Of a stretch of 64,000 nt of DNA, positions 1-8,685 are shown one piece after another. The stretch is from Rhodopseudomonas_A palustris_F (GTDB lineage: Bacteria > Pseudomonadota > Alphaproteobacteria > Rhizobiales > Xanthobacteraceae). A program made the translations under genes and the position numbers. Positions within the stretch are counted from its first letter, which is position 1. Each line of letters begins with the position of its first letter. The notes beneath the pieces were generated by a model that saw nothing but the letters and a program-made list of their open reading frames with translations, made no database searches and had not been told where the DNA came from. Location of the stretch: assembly GCF_000013745.1 (NCBI RefSeq), contig NC_007925.1, forward strand, positions 3,906,001 through 3,970,000, in the 5' to 3' direction.

Positions 1-2
1 TG

Positions 3-725
3 GCAACCCACATCGCTTTTCTCGATTTCGACGACGCCATCCGTTCAATCGTCAGCAACGCAGCATTCACCAGCGACGAATCGCGTGGCCTCGCGCGGAT
101 CGGGCTCGCGCATTATTTCGCGGGCGCGCTGGTGTTGCCCTACTCGGCGTTCCTCCAAGAGGCGCAGCGCCGCCGTTACGATATCGAATTGCTCGGCCAC
201 ACTTTCGGCGTCGGATTTGAAACCGCGTGCCATCGCTTGAGTACCTTGCAGCGCCACAATGCCCGGGGCGTCCCGTTCTTCTTCATTCGCGTCGATCGGG
301 CCGGCAATATTTCGAAACGTCAATCCGCGACCGACTTTCATTTTTCGCGGGTCGGCGGCACCTGTCCGCTGTGGAACGTCTATGAAGCCTTCGCCTGTCC
401 TGGACGAATCCTCACCCAGTTGGCGCGAATGCCGGACGGGCGAACCTACCTTTGGATCGCCCGCACGGTGTCGCATAGCCAGGGCGGCTATCGGGCGCCC
501 GGGAAAACCTTCGCGGTGGCACTCGGCTGCGACGTCCGCCATGCCGGTAGCGTCGTCTATTCGGAGGGACTCGACATCGATCCGGCAATCGCGACGCCGA
601 TCGGCATGGGCTGCAAGGTCTGCGAACGGCCGAATTGTCCCCAGCGGGCCTTCCCGCCGATTGGTCATGCGCTCAACGTCGATGAGACGCGCGCGCATTT
701 TGCCCCCTACGCGACCTCGTCTTGA
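3..725 (+). CDS. ScfR-type short-chain acyl regulator, 3' part (partial)
   Basis: The reading frame is open from the left edge, so the N-terminal HTH is missing; about 240 C-terminal residues are visible. They match the C-terminal half of the XRE/IrrE-like ScfR family (short-chain acyl-CoA-responsive regulators such as RamB/PrpR): a LARIGLAHYFAGAL helix, GVPFFFIRVDRAGNISKR, CPLWNVYEAF, and a Cys-rich end GMGCKVCERPNC. Known members control propionate or acetate metabolism by sensing acyl-CoA; the target here is unknown. The GTG at 132 is internal and is not the start. Family assignment is confident; the regulon is not. Confidence 0.85.
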   Translation, partial: ATHIAFLDFDDAIRSIVSNAAFTSDESRGLARIGLAHYFAGALVLPYSAFLQEAQRRRYDIELLGHTFGVGFETACHRLSTLQRHNARGVPFFFIRVDRAGNISKRQSATDFHFSRVGGTCPLWNVYEAFACPGRILTQLARMPDGRTYLWIARTVSHSQGGYRAPGKTFAVALGCDVRHAGSVVYSEGLDIDPAIATPIGMGCKVCERPNCPQRAFPPIGHALNVDETRAHFAPYATSS

Positions 726-740
726 GACGTTGAACGCTGC

Positions 741-1400
741 TCACTGCCGCGCAAGCGCTGGTTGCTCTGCATAATGCGGTCGAATGCGATCGAGACGGGA
801 TCCCAGCGCGCGAAATGGCTGGATCGTATGATCTCTGACTCCGAGACGGCCGAGTTGCGCGGCCAGATTGGCAAGGTCGTCGGCGCTTAGCAGCGCCGGA
901 TGCACGGTAGTACGGAGCTGATAGGCGACGCCGCTGCCCAGCAAGTGACGCAGGCTTTGCAGTGCCCTAGCGCCGCTATCGGCGACGCCGGTGATCCGCT
1001 GATAATCTTCAAACGGCGCCTTGACGTCGAACCCGACCCAATCCAGCAGCGGCAGGATGCTTGCCAGCCGCTGCGGATAGGCCCCGCCGGTGTGCAGGCC
1101 GACGCGATATCCCATCGCGCGGACCGCTTCGATCGCGCGCGGCAGCGCCGTCTGCAGGGTCGGCTCGCCGCCGGAAAACACCACGGCGTCGAGCAGTCCG
1201 CGTCGGCGCTGTAGGAACTGAAGCACTTCTGACCATGGCAATGCCGCGTCGGCTTTGCCGGGCAACAGCTGCGGATTGTGGCAATAGGCGCAGTCCCACG
1301 GACAGCCCTGGCAGAACACCGTGGCGGCCAATTGGCCCGGCCAGTCGCAAGTCGATAGCCGGGACAGGCCGCCGATCCTGATCTCAGTCGAGCTTGGCAC
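741..1400 (-). CDS. nrdG: Anaerobic ribonucleotide reductase activase (radical SAM)
   Basis: A 219-residue radical-SAM enzyme that uses a 4Fe-4S cluster and S-adenosylmethionine to install the glycyl radical on NrdD under anaerobiosis. The cluster motif CPWDCAYC (CxxxCxxC) and the SAM-binding FSGGEPT are visible. I place the start at the GTG at 1400, because AGGGA lies about six bases upstream and the native N-terminus (EIRIGGLSRLSTCDWPG) follows; the open frame further upstream only shadows nrdD. It overlaps the small NrdD-tail ORF by 17 bases, so the three genes form one coupled unit behind the cobalamin riboswitch at 3729-3900. Confidence 0.93.
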   Translation of the reverse strand: MPSSTEIRIGGLSRLSTCDWPGQLAATVFCQGCPWDCAYCHNPQLLPGKADAALPWSEVLQFLQRRRGLLDAVVFSGGEPTLQTALPRAIEAVRAMGYRVGLHTGGAYPQRLASILPLLDWVGFDVKAPFEDYQRITGVADSGARALQSLRHLLGSGVAYQLRTTVHPALLSADDLANLAAQLGRLGVRDHTIQPFRALGSRLDRIRPHYAEQPALARQ

Positions 1401-1569
1401 GGTCTTCCCTGAAATAGGTGCGCTCGGAAAACTCGCCCTTCTTGCCGCGATTGAACGACGACACCGGGCGGTGATAGCCCATGACGCGGGTCCAGATTTC
1501 ACACGGCTGCCGTTCGTCGTCGCGGAGTTCGATGGTGAGGTTCTGATCGGCTGCGCAAATTTGGTCCAT
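1384..1569 (-). CDS. nrdD: Detached glycyl-radical C-terminal domain of NrdD
   Basis: A 61-residue ORF whose sequence is the C-terminal end of class III reductases: CEIWTRVMGYHRPVSSFN followed by GKKGEF. The RVMGY glycine (residue 31) aligns with the radical-bearing Gly681 in the RVCGY motif of E. coli NrdD. It is in the same frame as the large nrdD ORF, separated only by a TAG stop (1585-1587) and five codons, and has its own ATG with AAAGGA just upstream. It should act as a separately translated radical domain that docks on the large subunit, or be joined to it by stop-codon readthrough. The large ORF alone would lack the radical residue. Confidence 0.85.
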   Translation of the reverse strand: MDQICAADQNLTIELRDDERQPCEIWTRVMGYHRPVSSFNRGKKGEFSERTYFREDRAKLD

Positions 1570-1584
1570 GATTTTTCCTTTGGG

Positions 1585-3606
1585 CTAATGAGCGGTTTCA
1601 AGCTGCTTGCGCGCCAACAGTTCGGCGTCGCATTTCGGACAGAACACGTGTTCGCCGGCGATGTAGCCGTGTTTGGGGCAGATCGAGAAGGTCGGCGTGA
1701 TCGTGACGTAAGGCAGCCGGAAGTTTTCCAGCGCGCGGCGAACCAGCTTCTTGCAGGCGTCCGCCGAGGAAATCCGCTCGCCCATGTAGAGATGCAGCAC
1801 GGTGCCGCCGGTGTATTTGCACTGCAGTTCGTCCTGCCGTTCCAGCGCCTCGAACGGATCATCGGTGAAGCCGGCGGGAAGCTGGCTGGAATTGGTGTAG
1901 TAGGGCTGATCCGGCGTGCCGGCCTGCAGAATATCCGGGAAGCGCTTCTGGTCTTCCCGCGCGAACCGGTAGGTGGTGCCCTCCGCCGGCGTGGCCTCGA
2001 GATTGTAGAGGTGGCCGGTTTCTTCCTGAAAGCCGACGATGCGGGCGCGGACGTGATCCAAGAATCTCACCGCAAAGCCATGCCCCCAGTCGGTCGAGAT
2101 GTCTTCACGATCGTCGGTGAAATTGCGGATCATTTCGTTGACGCCGTTGACGCCGAGGGTGACGAAATGATTGCGCAAGGTGCCGAGATAGCGCTTGGTA
2201 TAGGGAAACAGCCCTTCATCCATGTGGCGCTGGATCACCTTGCGCTTGATCTCCAGGCTGGTGCGGGCGATCTGCAGCAATTCATCGAGCCTTGCGAACA
2301 GCGCCGCCTCGTCGGATTTGTGCAGATAGCCCAGCCTCGCACAATTCACCGTCACCACGCCGGTCGAGCCGGTCTGCTCGGCGCTGCCGAACAATCCGTT
2401 GCCGCGCTTCAGCAGTTCGCCAAGATCGAGCTGCAGGCGGCAGCACATCGAGCGCACCATGTTCGGCTTCAGATCGGAATTGAGAAAATTCTGGAAATAC
2501 GGCAGGCCGTATTTCGCGGTCATCTCGAACAACCGTTCGGCGTTGTCGGTGTCCCAGGAAAACTCCGGGGTGATGTTGTAGGTCGGAATCGGAAACGTAA
2601 AGACGCGACCCTTGGCGTCGCCTTTGGTCATCACCTCCATATAGGCGCGGTTGATCATGTCCATTTCCGGCTGCAGATCGCCGTAGACGAACGGCATGTC
2701 CTCGCCGCCGATCACCGGGGTCTGGTCACGCAAATCTTCCGGACAGGTCCAGTCGAAGGTCAGATTGGTGAACGGCGTCTGGGTGCCCCAACGCGAGGGA
2801 ACGTTGAGGTTGTAGACCAGTTCCTGAATCGACTGCAGCACCTCGGCATAATCGAGCCGATCCTTGCGGATAAACGGCGCCATATAAGTATCGAACGAGC
2901 TGAAGGCCTGCGCGCCGGCCCATTCGTTCTGCAAGGTGCCGAGGAAATTGACGATCTGGCCCACCGCGCTGGACAGATGTTTCGGCGGTCCGGCCTCGAC
3001 CTTGCCGGGTACGCCGTTGAGGCCTTCGGCAAGCAGCATCCTCAGCGACCAGCCGGCGCAATAGCCGGCCAGCATGTCGAGATCGTGGATATGAATGTCG
3101 CCATCGCGATGGGCGCGGCCGACTTCCGCCGGATAGACGTGCGACAGCCAGTAATTGGCGACCATCTTGCCGGAGATGTTGAGGATCAAACCGCCCAACG
3201 AATAGCCCTGATTGGCGTTGGCGCTGACCCGCCAGTCGGCGCGGTCGAGATACTCGTTGATCGAGGTTTCGACATCGACCACGGTATGGCGATCGCGGCG
3301 CAGCCGGGCGCGCTGTTCGCGGTAGACGATGTAGGCGCGCGCCGTGGCAAAATGATTGGCCGATATCAGCACCTGCTCCACCACATCCTGGATTTGCTCG
3401 ATGTGCGGCGCCTGGTCGATAAATCGGTGGCTGATCACCTTGATCGCTTGGATGCCGAGCAGATCGGCTTCGGGCCGGTCGAATTCCGCTGTTGCCTTGC
3501 CGGCCCGCTCGATCGCCGAGTGGATCTTGGCGGGATCGAACGGCGCCTGTTCACCGCTGCGCTTGATGACGCGTCGGGGCGGAGTGGCAACGGCATGGAT
3601 AGACAT
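1585..3606 (-). CDS. nrdD: Class III (anaerobic) ribonucleoside-triphosphate reductase, large part
   Basis: 673 residues. It reduces ribonucleoside triphosphates to deoxynucleotides without oxygen. An N-terminal ATP-cone (about residues 10-100, starting RRVIKRSGEQAPFD) is followed by the ten-stranded barrel and a C-terminal metal site (SICPKHGY ... FCPKC). It stops right after this zinc region at an in-frame TAG, before the glycyl-radical motif, which lies in the next ORF. The ATG at 3606 is the start; a cobalamin riboswitch sits 120-290 bases upstream. B12 control of this B12-independent enzyme fits an organism that also has a class II reductase, which is not in this window. Confidence 0.93.
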   Translation of the reverse strand: MSIHAVATPPRRVIKRSGEQAPFDPAKIHSAIERAGKATAEFDRPEADLLGIQAIKVISHRFIDQAPHIEQIQDVVEQVLISANHFATARAYIVYREQRARLRRDRHTVVDVETSINEYLDRADWRVSANANQGYSLGGLILNISGKMVANYWLSHVYPAEVGRAHRDGDIHIHDLDMLAGYCAGWSLRMLLAEGLNGVPGKVEAGPPKHLSSAVGQIVNFLGTLQNEWAGAQAFSSFDTYMAPFIRKDRLDYAEVLQSIQELVYNLNVPSRWGTQTPFTNLTFDWTCPEDLRDQTPVIGGEDMPFVYGDLQPEMDMINRAYMEVMTKGDAKGRVFTFPIPTYNITPEFSWDTDNAERLFEMTAKYGLPYFQNFLNSDLKPNMVRSMCCRLQLDLGELLKRGNGLFGSAEQTGSTGVVTVNCARLGYLHKSDEAALFARLDELLQIARTSLEIKRKVIQRHMDEGLFPYTKRYLGTLRNHFVTLGVNGVNEMIRNFTDDREDISTDWGHGFAVRFLDHVRARIVGFQEETGHLYNLEATPAEGTTYRFAREDQKRFPDILQAGTPDQPYYTNSSQLPAGFTDDPFEALERQDELQCKYTGGTVLHLYMGERISSADACKKLVRRALENFRLPYVTITPTFSICPKHGYIAGEHVFCPKCDAELLARKQLETAH

Positions 3607-3728
3607 CGGCGATCCCTAGGTTGGAATCGGCGTCATGCCCGACAGACGACTTGCGGTTGATGCGGACGGCGAGCGCCGTGCACCTGCAAGCGTCGCTTCG
3701 GATCACCCCGCCGAGGACGTTTCACGTT

Positions 3729-3900
3729 GCTACGGCAGGTCTCCTGGCTCACGGGTCACAGCTTCCGTCCAATCTTCCCAACACCTTGCGGCATCAGTGA
3801 TATCGCTGGACGGCGGCTCGCCGCTGACAGTTGCGGGGGCAGCTCCGGATTCACACCGGCTTCCCTCTTAGCCCCACATGATGTAACATGTGGAGACCGT
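3729..3900 (-). promoter_or_regulatory. Cobalamin riboswitch upstream of nrdD
   Basis: Read on the minus strand, the leader contains the conserved cobalamin-riboswitch core in order: GGGAAGCCGGTGTGAATCC, GAGCTGCCCCCGCAACTGT, a variable arm with ATCACTGATGCCGCAAGG, and the closing GAGCCAGGAGACCTGCC. The downstream stretch to the ATG at 3606 resembles the corresponding stretch behind the nrdA riboswitch (CACCCCGCC and GACGTT blocks on the plus strand), which suggests a shared expression platform. B12 binding should switch off nrdD-nrdG. Confidence 0.93.
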
Positions 3901-4165
3901 AACACTATATATTGTAGTTTTTGATTCCTCGGATGTCAACGGCGGCATCGCGCATTGCCTGGCCGGATCGGCATGCTCTCTTCCCGCCGCGAGGTTGATT
4001 CTGCAATCTAACCCGACTTTCGAAGATGCATTGCAGGAACGCAGATTTGGCAGTCGTTCGGCAAATGGACACAAACTTGCTGCGTGCGGCCCGCCTCGGA
4101 CAGCCACCTTCGCTCCAGCCGACCAACGCGGCCTCGCGCGCTTCGGCACGCGGTTCTGACCCCGG

Positions 4166-5299
4166 CTAGTCCCAGGTCAAAGCGCCACCGTTCTGGTACT
4201 CGATGACACGGGTTTCGAAGAAATTCTTCTCCTTCTTGAGATCCATGGTTTCCGACATCCACGGAAAGGGGTTTTCGACCTCCGCGAAGATCGGTGCCAG
4301 ACCGAGTTGAGCGCATCGGCGGTTGGTGATGAAGTGCATGTATTGCTCGCACAGCGCCGCGTTGAGGCCGAGGAAGCCGCGCGGCATGGTGTCTCGGCTG
4401 TACGCCGCTTCGAGCTCGGCAGCCTCCTGCAACATTCCGCGTAGCTCCTCCTGAAAGCCCGCGGTCCAGAGTTTGGGATTCTCGATCTTGATCTGATTGA
4501 TGACGTCGATGCCGAAATTCAGGTGAATGCTCTCGTCGCGCAAGATGTACTGATACTGCTCGGCGATCCCGACCATCTTGTTGCGTCGACCCAACGATAG
4601 AATCTGCGCAAATCCGGTATAGAACCACATGCCCTCGAAGACGACGTAGAATGCGACGAGATCCCGCAGGAATGCCCGATCGGCCTCCACGGTGCCGGTC
4701 GCAAAAGTCGGGTCGTCGAGATGCTGGGTGTGCTTGAGCGCCCATGCCGCCTTGTCGGTAATCGAGGGGACTTCGCGGTACATGTTGAACAGTTCGCCCT
4801 CGTCGAGCCCGAGACTCTCGACGATGTACTGGAACGTATGGGTATGCACCGCCTCCTCGAACGCCTGGCGCAGAAGGTACTGCCGGCATTCCGGATTGGT
4901 CAGGTGGCGATAGATCGCCAGCACGATGTTGTTGGCGACCAGACTTTCCGAGGTGGCGAAGAAGCCGAGATTGCGCTTGATCGCCCGGCGTTCATCTTCG
5001 GTCAGGCCGTCCCGCGACGTCCACAGCGCGATGTCGGCCTGCATCGAGACTTCGGTCGGCATCCAGTGGTTGTTGCACGCCGCAAGGTATTTTTCCCAGG
5101 CCCATCTGTGCTTCAGCGGCAGCAGTTGATTGACGTCGGCACGGCAATTGATCATCGCCTTGTCGTCGATCGACACCCGCGCGCCGCTGCGATCGATCGC
5201 ACCGAGGCCGGTCGCGTCGATCGGCTTGGCCTGCGCAGCCGCGCGCGCGGGATGCAGACCACGGATCGGATCGGCTTTCGTCTCGGACCAGTCGAGCAT
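4166..5299 (-). CDS. nrdB: Class Ic-type ribonucleotide reductase small subunit
   Basis: Radical-generating R2 subunit that pairs with NrdA. It aligns well with the Chlamydia-type R2. In the 388-codon open frame the first metal ligand is Glu129 (TSESLVANN), then Glu160 and His163 (FEEAVHTHTFQYI), and Phe167 occupies the position of the radical tyrosine. This is the class Ic signature (Mn/Fe cofactor, no tyrosyl radical). The C-terminus ETRVIEYQNGGALTW is typical. I choose the ATG at 5299, which has AAGGAA about ten bases upstream; a GTG at 5332 would add 11 residues overlapping nrdA. It is co-transcribed with nrdA. Confidence 0.92.
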   Translation of the reverse strand: MLDWSETKADPIRGLHPARAAAQAKPIDATGLGAIDRSGARVSIDDKAMINCRADVNQLLPLKHRWAWEKYLAACNNHWMPTEVSMQADIALWTSRDGLTEDERRAIKRNLGFFATSESLVANNIVLAIYRHLTNPECRQYLLRQAFEEAVHTHTFQYIVESLGLDEGELFNMYREVPSITDKAAWALKHTQHLDDPTFATGTVEADRAFLRDLVAFYVVFEGMWFYTGFAQILSLGRRNKMVGIAEQYQYILRDESIHLNFGIDVINQIKIENPKLWTAGFQEELRGMLQEAAELEAAYSRDTMPRGFLGLNAALCEQYMHFITNRRCAQLGLAPIFAEVENPFPWMSETMDLKKEKNFFETRVIEYQNGGALTWD

Positions 5300-5322
5300 G
5301 GTGATGGATTCCTTGTTGCTGC

Positions 5323-8205
5323 TCACTGGCACACCTCGCAGGTCGGATCATCGATCGCGCAAGCTTGACCGGCAACTGCGCCGCAGGCCACAGCGACAGC
5401 ACGCGGGGTATCCATGGCAAGCCCGGCGGAGACCGCGTTGAGCTTGCCGTCGGTGCCCTTGAGCGTCGATTTCTCGACATGGGTGGCGGAACGTGAACGC
5501 AGGTAGTACGTCGTCTTCAAGCCGCGACGCCAGGCGAGCCGATACAGCGCATCGAGCTTCTTGCCATTCGGGTTGGCAAGGTAGAGGTTGAGCGACTGCG
5601 ACTGGTCGATCCACTTCTGTCGCCGTGCCGCAGCCTCGATCAACCAGGCGCTGTCGATTTCGAAGGCGGTGGCGTACAGCGCCTTCAGATCGTCGGGAAC
5701 ACGGTCGATCTGCCCGACGCTGCCGTCAAAATACTTCAGATCCGACACCATCACCTCGTCCCACAGCCCGCGCGCCTTCAAATCGTTGACCAGGTAGGTG
5801 TTCACCACGGTGAAGTCGCCCGACATGTTGGATTTGACGTATAAGTTCTGGTAGGCGGGTTCGATCGATTGGCTGACGCCGCAGATGTTGGAGATCGTCG
5901 CGGTCGGCGCGATCGCCATCGTGTTGGAGTTGCGCATCCCGACGGCCTTGACCCGCGCTCGCAAGCCATCCCAATCGAGCCGGAACGACCGATCCACCTC
6001 GACGGGCAGCGCCCGCGCCGCATCGACGCGTGCGATGGAATCGAGCGGCAGCACACCCTTCGACCACAGCGATCCTTCGAACGATGGATACCGGCCACGC
6101 TCGGCGGCGAGATCGACCGACGCCGAGATCGCCCAATAGGACACCGACTCCATGCTCTCGTCGGCGAACGCCACCGCCTGCTCCGACGCGTAGGGTAGCC
6201 GGAGGATGTTGAGCGCATCCTGGAAGCCCATGATTCCGAGACCGACGGGGCGATGCTTGAGGTTCGAGCTGCGCGCTTCCGGAATCGTGTAGAAATTCAC
6301 GTCGAGCACATTGTCCAGCATGCGCATCCCGGTTCCCACACTGCGCGCGAGACGGGCGTGATCGATCGCGCCGTTGACCAGGTGGTTGACGAGATTGATC
6401 GAGCCGAGGTTGCAGACCGCCACTTCGGTGGTCGACGTATTCAGCGTGATTTCGGTGCACAGGTTGGAGGAATGCACCACTCCGGCGTGGCTTTGCGGCG
6501 AGCGCAGGTTGCAGGGGTCCTTGAACGTGATCCAGGGGTGGCCGGTCTCGAACAACATGGTCAGCATCTTGCGCCAGAGGTCGGCGGCGCGCAGCCGCTT
6601 GAACACTCGCATTTCGCCGCGTTCGGCCTTGGCTTCGTACTGTTCGTAGCGTTCGACGAACGCCTGCCCGGTGAGGTCGTGGAGATCCGGGGTCTCGTCG
6701 GGCGAGAACAATGTCCAGCCGCCATCCTGCTCCACCCGCGTCATGAACAGATCCGGCACCCAATTGGCGGTGTTCATGTCGTGGGTGCGGCGCCGGTCGT
6801 CGCCGGTGTTCTTTCGCAAATCGAGGAATTGTTCGATATCGATATGCCAGGTTTCGAGGTAGGCGCACACGGCGCCCTTACGCTTGCCGCCTTGATTGAC
6901 GGCGATTGCGGTATCGTTCGCCACCTTCAGAAACGGCACCACGCCCTGGCTCTCGCCGTTGGTGCCCTTGATATGGGCGCCGAGCCCGCGCACCCGGGTC
7001 CAGTCGTTACCGAGGCCGCCGGCATATTTCGACAGCAGCGCGTTGTCCTTGATCGACTTGAATATGCCGTCGAGATCATCCGGCACCGTGGTCAGGAAGC
7101 ACGACGAAAGCTGCGGGCGCAGCGTGCCCGCATTGAACAGCGTCGGCGTCGAGGCCATGAAATCGAACGACGACAACAGCTCGTAGAATTCGATCGCCTT
7201 GTCCTCCCGGTCGATCTCGCGCAGCGCCAGTCCGCACGCGACCCGCATGAAGAAGGCCTGCGGCAATTCGAAGCGCGTTCCATCGACATGTAGGAAGTAG
7301 CGATCGTAAAGGGTTTGGAGCCCCAGATAGTCGAACTGCAGATCGCGCTCGGGTTTCAGCGCAGCGGAGAGCCGGACGAGATCGAAGCGGCCCAGTTCGC
7401 GGTCCAGCAGTTCGCTGGCGATGCCGGTGGCGATGTAGGCCTTGAAATAGTCGCCGTACCGACCCGCCATTTCGGCGTGGGTCGCCTGCTCGGGACGGCC
7501 GGCAACAAAGCTGAGCGCTTCGCGGCGCAGCTTGTCGAGCAACAGCCGGGCACTCACCTTGGCGTAGTTCGGTTCGGTCTCGATCAGCGTCCGCGCGGCG
7601 AGAATCGGCGCCAGTGCCAGTTCGTCCAGCGATATGCCGTCATAGAGGTTGCGGCGGGTTTCGCTCAGAACCTGCGACGCCCGGACATCGTCCAACCCCG
7701 CGCATGCCTCCTCGACGACCGCGGCAAGACGGACGGCATCCAGCGGAACGACGATTCCGTCGGTGGCTGTCACGCGGAGCGGTGATGCCGGTTCGAGCTG
7801 GGCGTTCTGGGCGCTTTCGATACGCTGCTTCGCGCGGTCTTCTCGATAGAGCACATAGGCGCGCGCCACCTTGTGATACTCGCCCCGCATCAGCGCAAGT
7901 TCGACCTGATCCTGGACGTCCTCGATCAGGAAGGTGTGGCCGAGGTCGGCGCGCCGCGTCAGGCTGCTGACGATCTGCTGGGTCAGGCCGCCGACGACGT
8001 CATGGATACGGCGCGAGCTCGCGGCGCTGCTGCCTTCCACCGCCAGGAACGCCTTGGTCAAAGCGAGCGTGATCTTCGTCGGATCGAACCGGGTCACCGT
8101 GCCGTTGCGGCGGATAAGCCGATAGCCTGGATTGGCTGCAGTCACGTGCTCCACGACAGATGGCGGGCGATCGAGTTGGCGTTCGGCTTGAAGAGACCTG
8201 GACAT
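5323..8205 (-). CDS. nrdA: Class I ribonucleoside-diphosphate reductase large subunit
   Basis: About 960 residues. Catalytic R1 subunit. Two tandem ATP-cones are visible at the N-terminus (starting RLIRRNGTVTRFD and RVTATDGIVVPLD), then the barrel with active-site cysteines in LSSCFLTT and AVCNLGSIN and the NLCTEI loop. The C-terminal CEVC pair would re-reduce the active site. The frame is open to 8397, but the first 64 codons lie in the riboswitch leader, so the ATG at 8205 is preferred; its Shine-Dalgarno is weak. Two ATP-cones predict elaborate dATP feedback. It is followed directly by nrdB and preceded by a cobalamin riboswitch. Confidence 0.93.
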   Translation of the reverse strand: MSRSLQAERQLDRPPSVVEHVTAANPGYRLIRRNGTVTRFDPTKITLALTKAFLAVEGSSAASSRRIHDVVGGLTQQIVSSLTRRADLGHTFLIEDVQDQVELALMRGEYHKVARAYVLYREDRAKQRIESAQNAQLEPASPLRVTATDGIVVPLDAVRLAAVVEEACAGLDDVRASQVLSETRRNLYDGISLDELALAPILAARTLIETEPNYAKVSARLLLDKLRREALSFVAGRPEQATHAEMAGRYGDYFKAYIATGIASELLDRELGRFDLVRLSAALKPERDLQFDYLGLQTLYDRYFLHVDGTRFELPQAFFMRVACGLALREIDREDKAIEFYELLSSFDFMASTPTLFNAGTLRPQLSSCFLTTVPDDLDGIFKSIKDNALLSKYAGGLGNDWTRVRGLGAHIKGTNGESQGVVPFLKVANDTAIAVNQGGKRKGAVCAYLETWHIDIEQFLDLRKNTGDDRRRTHDMNTANWVPDLFMTRVEQDGGWTLFSPDETPDLHDLTGQAFVERYEQYEAKAERGEMRVFKRLRAADLWRKMLTMLFETGHPWITFKDPCNLRSPQSHAGVVHSSNLCTEITLNTSTTEVAVCNLGSINLVNHLVNGAIDHARLARSVGTGMRMLDNVLDVNFYTIPEARSSNLKHRPVGLGIMGFQDALNILRLPYASEQAVAFADESMESVSYWAISASVDLAAERGRYPSFEGSLWSKGVLPLDSIARVDAARALPVEVDRSFRLDWDGLRARVKAVGMRNSNTMAIAPTATISNICGVSQSIEPAYQNLYVKSNMSGDFTVVNTYLVNDLKARGLWDEVMVSDLKYFDGSVGQIDRVPDDLKALYATAFEIDSAWLIEAAARRQKWIDQSQSLNLYLANPNGKKLDALYRLAWRRGLKTTYYLRSRSATHVEKSTLKGTDGKLNAVSAGLAMDTPRAVAVACGAVAGQACAIDDPTCEVCQ

Positions 8206-8327
8206 CGGCTTGTACCCGGCATGTTTGGAGCCGGGGCCGAGCGGTCGCGTGCATGACTGTCCGGCCGATGCAATCGACCGCTGCAAGCGATCCACCGGGG
8301 CACCCCGCCCGAAGACGTTCTGTTGTC

Positions 8328-8515
8328 GCGGCAGGTCTCCTGGCTCGCGGATCGTCGCTTCGGTCCGTCTTCCCGAGGCTTTCGGCCTCAGTGACAAAGG
8401 CTGGACGTCGGCTCACCGCTTACAGTTGCGGGGGCAGCTCCGGCTTTGGCTCGCGCCGCACCGGCTTCCCTCTTAGCCCCCGATCTTGCGATTCGAGGGA
8501 CCGTGACATCTACAT
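8328..8515 (-). promoter_or_regulatory. Cobalamin riboswitch upstream of nrdA
   Basis: On the minus strand the same core as the nrdD leader appears: GGGAAGCCGGTGCGG, GGAGCTGCCCCCGCAACTGT, GTCACTGAGGCCGAAAGG and GAGCCAGGAGACCTGCC. It lies 120-310 bases before the nrdA ATG. A cobalamin riboswitch in front of class I nrdAB is documented in Streptomyces, where B12 shuts off the B12-independent reductase in favour of class II NrdJ. Confidence 0.93.
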
Positions 8516-8685
8516 GTAGCACCCGAAGCCGATTTGTTGTCAATCTGCCATTGCGAGCAATCTGCAACTATCTCCGATCGAACACCCAGATGACGCGACT
8601 CCGGCTCGCCGGGTACGACCGGGGATCCGTCCGGTGGAGGCTTAGCGCGGCCGGAGCACTGCTCCGCCCTCCTCTCGGGTTTCAA

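Noticed and set aside
1321..3660. 779-codon open frame on the plus strand across nrdD
   Set aside because: It is the antisense shadow of nrdD; its product has no family pattern, while the minus strand encodes a complete reductase.
8206..8397. Longer NrdA N-terminus starting at 8397
   Set aside because: These 64 codons overlap the cobalamin riboswitch; the family N-terminus fits the ATG at 8205.
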